Shown in pieces: positions 59,788 through 64,000 of a stretch of 64,000 nucleotides of DNA. The translations under genes were made by a program, and so were the position numbers. The stretch is from Clostridium fallax (lineage in GTDB: Bacteria; Bacillota; Clostridia; Clostridiales; Clostridiaceae): assembly GCF_900129365.1 (NCBI RefSeq), contig NZ_FQVM01000003.1, forward strand, positions 113,247 through 177,246, given 5' to 3'. Within the stretch, counting starts at the first letter, position 1, and every line of letters begins with the position of its first letter. Under the pieces are notes generated by a model. It had not been told where the DNA came from. It saw only the letters and a list, made by a program, of their open reading frames with translations, and searched no databases.

Positions 59788-62481
59788 ATGGATAGTTTTT
59801 TAAGGGGCAAAGAAGAAGTGTTAAAAGACTTAAAGGTAGATGAAACTCAAGGTTTATCTGATGTTCAAATAGAAGAAATGAGAAAAACCTATGGAAAGAA
59901 TGAATTTTTACCAGGGAAAAAACAATCTTTAGTTAATAAAATTATTGAAGCTTTAAAAGACCCAATGGTTTTGATACTTTTAGGAGCTACTATTATATCA
60001 ATTGGAATGAACATATATAAGATGATAAATGGAGGACATACTGAGTTTGGTGAAAGTATAGGAATACTTTTAGCGGTAACTTTATCTGTTGGTATTCAGA
60101 TAATAATGGAGGGTAAATCAGAAAAAGCTTTTGATCAACTAAATAATATAAATGAAGATATTAAGGTTAAAGTTATAAGAAATGGCAAAATTCAATATAT
60201 ATTTAAGAAAGAAGTTGTAGTAGGAGATATAGTCCTAGTTGAAACTGGAGATAAAATACCAGCAGATGGAAGACTTTTAGAAGATATTGAATTGAATATA
60301 GATGAATCTATGCTTACTGGAGAAAGTGATCCAGTTAAAAAAGATGGATATTTAATAATTACATCAGAAAAAACACCTTTAGCAGAAAGAGTTAATATGG
60401 TTTATAGTGGAACCTTTGTTACATCTGGTAGAGGAACTTATATTGTAACTGAAGTTGGCGACAATACAGAAATGGGACATATAGCAAAAGAGCTTAAAGA
60501 AACTAATACAAGTTCAACACCTCTTCAAGAAAAACTTGGAGTTTTAGCTAAAAGAATTAGTATAGTAGGTGCTGCTGGTGCTGTTTTAGTTTTTGTTTTT
60601 GAGTGTTTTAAAATTATGTCTTTAGGGGGATTTTCCTTTGATAGAATACAAGAAGCTTTTATGACAAGTATAGCGTTAATTGTAGCTTGTGTTCCAGAGG
60701 GGTTACCTACAATAGTAGCTATGATTTTTGCTTTTAATGTTGTAAAAATGGCTAAGAATAATGCTTTAGTTAAAAAAATGGTAGCTTGCGAAACTATAGG
60801 TTCTACTAATGTTATTTGTTCAGATAAAACAGGAACATTAACAAAAAATCAAATGACTGTTATGAAAGTTTGGTGTGATAATTTAATAGAAGAACCTAAA
60901 AAGTTAAAAAATATAAATCTTATAGATAATTTTGCTATAAATTCAACAGCTAACCTACAAATGGAAGATGGAAAAGAAAAATTTATAGGAAATCCAACAG
61001 AGTGTTCACTACTTAAAGCGTTAAAAAAAATAAACATAGATTATTGTAATGTAAGAAAAGAAAAGGAATTAATTTATCAATATTCTTTTAGTTCAGAAAA
61101 AAAATCAATGACTTCTATAATTAGTAATGACAATGAATATATTGCATTTACTAAAGGTAGCCCAGAAAAGGTACTAGCTTTTTGTAAGTTTATAGAGTTA
61201 GATGGAAAAATAATTGAGTTAGATTATAAGATACAAGCTAATATAGAAAAAGAAATTAAAAAATTACAAAATGAAGCATATAGAATAATAGGTTTCTCTC
61301 ATAAAAATATTAAAGATAAATTACATTGGGAAAAATCTCAAGATAATGTAGAAGAAAATATGATTTATGATGGGTTTGTTGCTATTGCAGATCCTTTAAG
61401 AGATGAAGTTTATGAAGCAGTTCAAAAATGTAAAAGAGCAGGAATATCATTAAAAATATTAACAGGTGATAATATAGTTACAGCTACAGCTATTGCAAGG
61501 CAGCTAAATATATTAAAAGAAGATAGTATAATATTAGAAGCCAATGATATAGATGAAATGAATGATTATGAGTTAGAAAAAGTTATAGATAAGATAACGG
61601 TTATTGCAAGAAGTAAGCCTATAACCAAAATGAGGGTAGTAAAATTATTAAAGAAATTAGGAAATGTAGTTGCAGTTACTGGAGATGGAATTAATGATGC
61701 ACCAGCCTTAAGAAATGCTGATGTAGGAATATCCATGGGTATTAATGGTACAGAAGTTTCAAAAGAAGCTAGTGATATTGTTCTTTTAGATGATTCTTTT
61801 TCAACAATAGTTAAGGCTGTTGAATGGGGAAGAGGTATATATGAAAATCTTCAAAGATTTCTTCAATTTCAATTAACAGTTAACTTAGTTGCAGTAGTTA
61901 CAATTATATTATCAGAGATTTTTGGATTTAAACTTCCATTTACACCGGTTCAATTATTATGGGTTAATATAATAATGGATGGACCACCAGCTTTATCATT
62001 AGGACTAGAAAGTTTGAGAAAGAATTTAATGGACAAAAAGCCAGTTAAAAGGGATGCAAGTATTATAACAAGAGAAATGGTATTTAAAATTATATCTAAT
62101 GGAATTTATATGATAATTATGCTTATAGCTCTTCAAAGCTTTAAATTTTTAGGTGGAACTTTAGGACAGCAAGAAACAATAGTATTTTCAGTATTTGTTT
62201 TATTTCAACTATTTAATGCATTTAATTCAAGGGAACTTGGTAATGAAAGTATTATAAGCTGTTTAGGTAAAAATAAAGTTATGGTTATAAGTGTATTATG
62301 TACCTTTGTTGCTCATGTTTTAATTGTACAATTTGCTGGTGCAGTATTTGGAACAGTTCCATTAACTTTGGGTCTTTGGATAAAAGTTATAGTATTTTCA
62401 GCAACAATAATACTTTACTCAGAAATAGTTAAGGCTTTATCAAGAAGTTTTGAAAAAGCAACAGAAGTTAAGTATGAGTAG
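59788..62481 (+). CDS. P-type cation ATPase (Ca2+/Mn2+ type)
   Basis: An 897-residue P2-type ATPase: actuator motif DESMLTGESDPV, phosphorylation site CSDKTGTLTK (Asp346), hinge VTGDGINDAPALRNADVGISMG, about 10 helices, with VACVPEGLP in M4 as in Ca2+ pumps and the M6 segment NIIMDGPPAL. Family resemblance says Ca2+ export, but the Mn riboswitch in its leader argues for Mn2+ efflux. Start ATG 59788 is 7 bases from AGGAGG; ATG 59782 is too close. Confidence 0.93.
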   Translation: MDSFLRGKEEVLKDLKVDETQGLSDVQIEEMRKTYGKNEFLPGKKQSLVNKIIEALKDPMVLILLGATIISIGMNIYKMINGGHTEFGESIGILLAVTLSVGIQIIMEGKSEKAFDQLNNINEDIKVKVIRNGKIQYIFKKEVVVGDIVLVETGDKIPADGRLLEDIELNIDESMLTGESDPVKKDGYLIITSEKTPLAERVNMVYSGTFVTSGRGTYIVTEVGDNTEMGHIAKELKETNTSSTPLQEKLGVLAKRISIVGAAGAVLVFVFECFKIMSLGGFSFDRIQEAFMTSIALIVACVPEGLPTIVAMIFAFNVVKMAKNNALVKKMVACETIGSTNVICSDKTGTLTKNQMTVMKVWCDNLIEEPKKLKNINLIDNFAINSTANLQMEDGKEKFIGNPTECSLLKALKKINIDYCNVRKEKELIYQYSFSSEKKSMTSIISNDNEYIAFTKGSPEKVLAFCKFIELDGKIIELDYKIQANIEKEIKKLQNEAYRIIGFSHKNIKDKLHWEKSQDNVEENMIYDGFVAIADPLRDEVYEAVQKCKRAGISLKILTGDNIVTATAIARQLNILKEDSIILEANDIDEMNDYELEKVIDKITVIARSKPITKMRVVKLLKKLGNVVAVTGDGINDAPALRNADVGISMGINGTEVSKEASDIVLLDDSFSTIVKAVEWGRGIYENLQRFLQFQLTVNLVAVVTIILSEIFGFKLPFTPVQLLWVNIIMDGPPALSLGLESLRKNLMDKKPVKRDASIITREMVFKIISNGIYMIIMLIALQSFKFLGGTLGQQETIVFSVFVLFQLFNAFNSRELGNESIISCLGKNKVMVISVLCTFVAHVLIVQFAGAVFGTVPLTLGLWIKVIVFSATIILYSEIVKALSRSFEKATEVKYE

Positions 62482-62547
62482 ACACTTAATCTTATTAAAT
62501 TTTAATATTAATTTATTTAATAAATAATTTAATAGTATGAAATACTT

Positions 62548-62579
62548 ATAGGGAATGCTTAGTGCATTCTCTATTTTTA
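62548..62579 (+). terminator. Terminator of the P-type ATPase gene
   Basis: ATAGGGAATGC / GCATTCTCTAT stem followed by TTTTTAT. Confidence 0.85.
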
Positions 62580-62730
62580 TATAGGTTTTCTTTATAAAGA
62601 TATTGTTATGTAGAAATATGTTTTAAAAACAAAATATTTTGTAAAATAATACAATTAAAATTTTATATACACATTAAATAGGAGAATAACATAGTATACT
62701 ATATAAACAATACGTGGAGTTGAAGGCAAA

Positions 62731-63801
62731 ATGCTTTACGCTTTGATTTTAGCAGGAGGCAAAGGAACAAGGTTATACCCACTATCAAGAAGTGATAATC
62801 CAAAACAGTTTCTTAAAGTAATTAATGATAAAAGCTTTTTAGTAAATACAGTGGATAGAATCAAGCCAATTGTTAATAAAGAGAACATTTATGTAGTAAC
62901 AAATAAGGATTATGAAAGTAAAATAAGGGAAGAGTTATGTGACATTGGGGTTGAAAATATATTTACTGAACCTGAAAATAAAGAAACTGCTACATGTATA
63001 GGACTTTCTGCAGTTAAGCTTTTGAAAAAAGATAAGGATGCAGTGATGATAGTTCTTCCATCAGATCATTATATAGAGGGAGAAAAAAGTTATGTAGAAA
63101 CATTAAAGCAAGCTGTAGAAATTGCGGATAGAAGAAGAGGAATTGTAACTATTGGAATATCACCAAAAAGGCCAGAAACTGGATATGGGTATATAGAAAT
63201 GGGAGAGAGAATAAACTCTAATGTACCTACTTATAGGGTAGCTAGATTTACAGAGAAACCTAATGTAGAAGTTGCAAAAGACTTTTTATTAAAGGGAACT
63301 TATCTTTGGAATAGTGGAATGTTTATATTTAGGGCAGATGTTATATTGAGAGAGATAGAAAGATATCTTCCTAAAATGTATAAGTCTTTAATGGAGATTT
63401 ATAAGTATATAGGAGAAGAAGAGGAAGAGAAAGTTATAGAGGAACAATATAAGCTAATAGATGGTATCTCCATAGACTTTGGAGTTATGCAAAAGACCAG
63501 AAAAGGCTTTGTTGTTAAATGTGATTTTCTTTGGGATGATATAGGAAGTTTTACTGCTTTAAGCAGGTTTTTAAATAGAGAAAAAAGTAATGCAGTTTCC
63601 AATAATGTATTTTTAGAAGAGTGTGAGAATTGCTCTATATTTGGTGATAATGAAAAATTAATTATTGGATTTGGACTTAAGGATTTAGTTATAGTAGATG
63701 CTGGAGATGTATTATTAGTTATGGATAAATATAAAGATCAGGAAATAAAACATTTAATAAATACTATTAATGATATTAATGATTTAAAGGAATATATGTA
63801 A
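62731..63801 (+). CDS. Mannose-1-phosphate guanylyltransferase
   Basis: A 356-residue nucleotidyltransferase with the NTP signature ILAGGKGTRLYPLSR, the VLPSDHYI block and FTEKPNVEVAKDFL, matching ManC/RfbM without the C-terminal isomerase domain of bifunctional enzymes. It makes GDP-mannose for surface polysaccharide. No other GDP-sugar genes are in view; the next genes lie past the window. The start codon is behind GGAGTTGAAGG. Confidence 0.9.
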   Translation: MLYALILAGGKGTRLYPLSRSDNPKQFLKVINDKSFLVNTVDRIKPIVNKENIYVVTNKDYESKIREELCDIGVENIFTEPENKETATCIGLSAVKLLKKDKDAVMIVLPSDHYIEGEKSYVETLKQAVEIADRRRGIVTIGISPKRPETGYGYIEMGERINSNVPTYRVARFTEKPNVEVAKDFLLKGTYLWNSGMFIFRADVILREIERYLPKMYKSLMEIYKYIGEEEEEKVIEEQYKLIDGISIDFGVMQKTRKGFVVKCDFLWDDIGSFTALSRFLNREKSNAVSNNVFLEECENCSIFGDNEKLIIGFGLKDLVIVDAGDVLLVMDKYKDQEIKHLINTINDINDLKEYM

Positions 63802-64000
63802 ATACTGATTACTAAAAATTAACTTAATAATATATAATTAAAGTATTATAGAAAAGTAAGATAATTTGTTTAGAGATTGTGAATTAATAAAAATTTTAAT
63901 AAGTGTCTTCAATAAATTAATTATGAAATAAATAATAAAAATAAATATATATATTGCAATATATATTACCCATATAGAGGATATCAAGACATAAAAAATA
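63802..64000. other. Intergenic region at window end
   Basis: AT-rich, no ORF or clear terminator. ATATATATTGCAATATATAT near 63946-63965 is a simple palindrome, probably fortuitous. Confidence 0.4.

Noticed and set aside
1..64000. CRISPR arrays, insertion sequences, rRNA genes
   Set aside because: None seen on reading; no regularly spaced repeats, transposase motifs or rRNA segments.

Overview
The window is a very AT-rich stretch of a low-GC Firmicute chromosome. Clostridium sensu stricto (cluster I, C. perfringens-like) is the best fit. The gene content supports this: butyrate kinase/phosphotransbutyrylase, a HydE maturase, a YjjI-type glycyl radical enzyme, strong AAGGAGG ribosome binding sites, frequent TTG/GTG starts, and intrinsic terminators after most operons. 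No phage, transposase, CRISPR or rRNA is visible. The species is an inference.

Layout. 0-3 kb: thioredoxin and a thioredoxin-reductase-like protein, then a SleB-type wall hydrolase and an unknown membrane protein on the minus strand. 3-5 kb: cdaA-ybbR (c-di-AMP synthesis); the usual third gene, glmM, lies 20 kb away at 25 kb. 5-11 kb: a GH112 galacto-N-biose phosphorylase followed by a sugar ABC importer without its own ATPase. 11-16 kb: a large FAD oxidoreductase and a buk-ptb-buk butyrate cluster. 16-19 kb (minus): sulfatase and NamZ muramidase. 19-25 kb: AIM24 protein, two small membrane proteins, then a DUF2089/SHOCT-like regulator group leading into an ABC-2 exporter. 25-30 kb: glmM, msrB, and glmS behind a glmS ribozyme, plus a small unannotated gene. 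30-40 kb: YjeM-type permease, feoAB, transaldolase, 5-formyl-THF cyclo-ligase, cyclase, M3 peptidase, and thrS behind a T-box. 41-43 kb: six tRNA genes in three transcription units with two unrecognised or poorly recognised genes between them. 43-47 kb: SAM riboswitch and NhaC-type transporter, a two-component pair, ispF. 47-51 kb: class D sortase, a sigma-I/RsgI-like fusion protein, RluF, polysaccharide deacetylase. 51-56 kb: DUF3298 protein, aldehyde dehydrogenase, YjjI and its YjjW activase. 56-64 kb: chemoreceptor, HydE, Mn riboswitch with P-type ATPase, and a mannose-1-phosphate guanylyltransferase.

Themes. Amino-sugar metabolism and cell-envelope supply recur (GNB phosphorylase, GlmM, GlmS, NamZ, sulfatase, deacetylase). 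Four cis-acting RNA devices control genes here: glmS ribozyme, threonyl T-box, SAM-I and yybP-ykoY. The most unusual protein is at 48158-49312. Its N-terminal third looks like the C-terminal DNA-binding domain of sigma-I, joined in one chain to an RsgI anti-sigma domain and a membrane anchor. It has no sigma region 2 and no nearby sigI.
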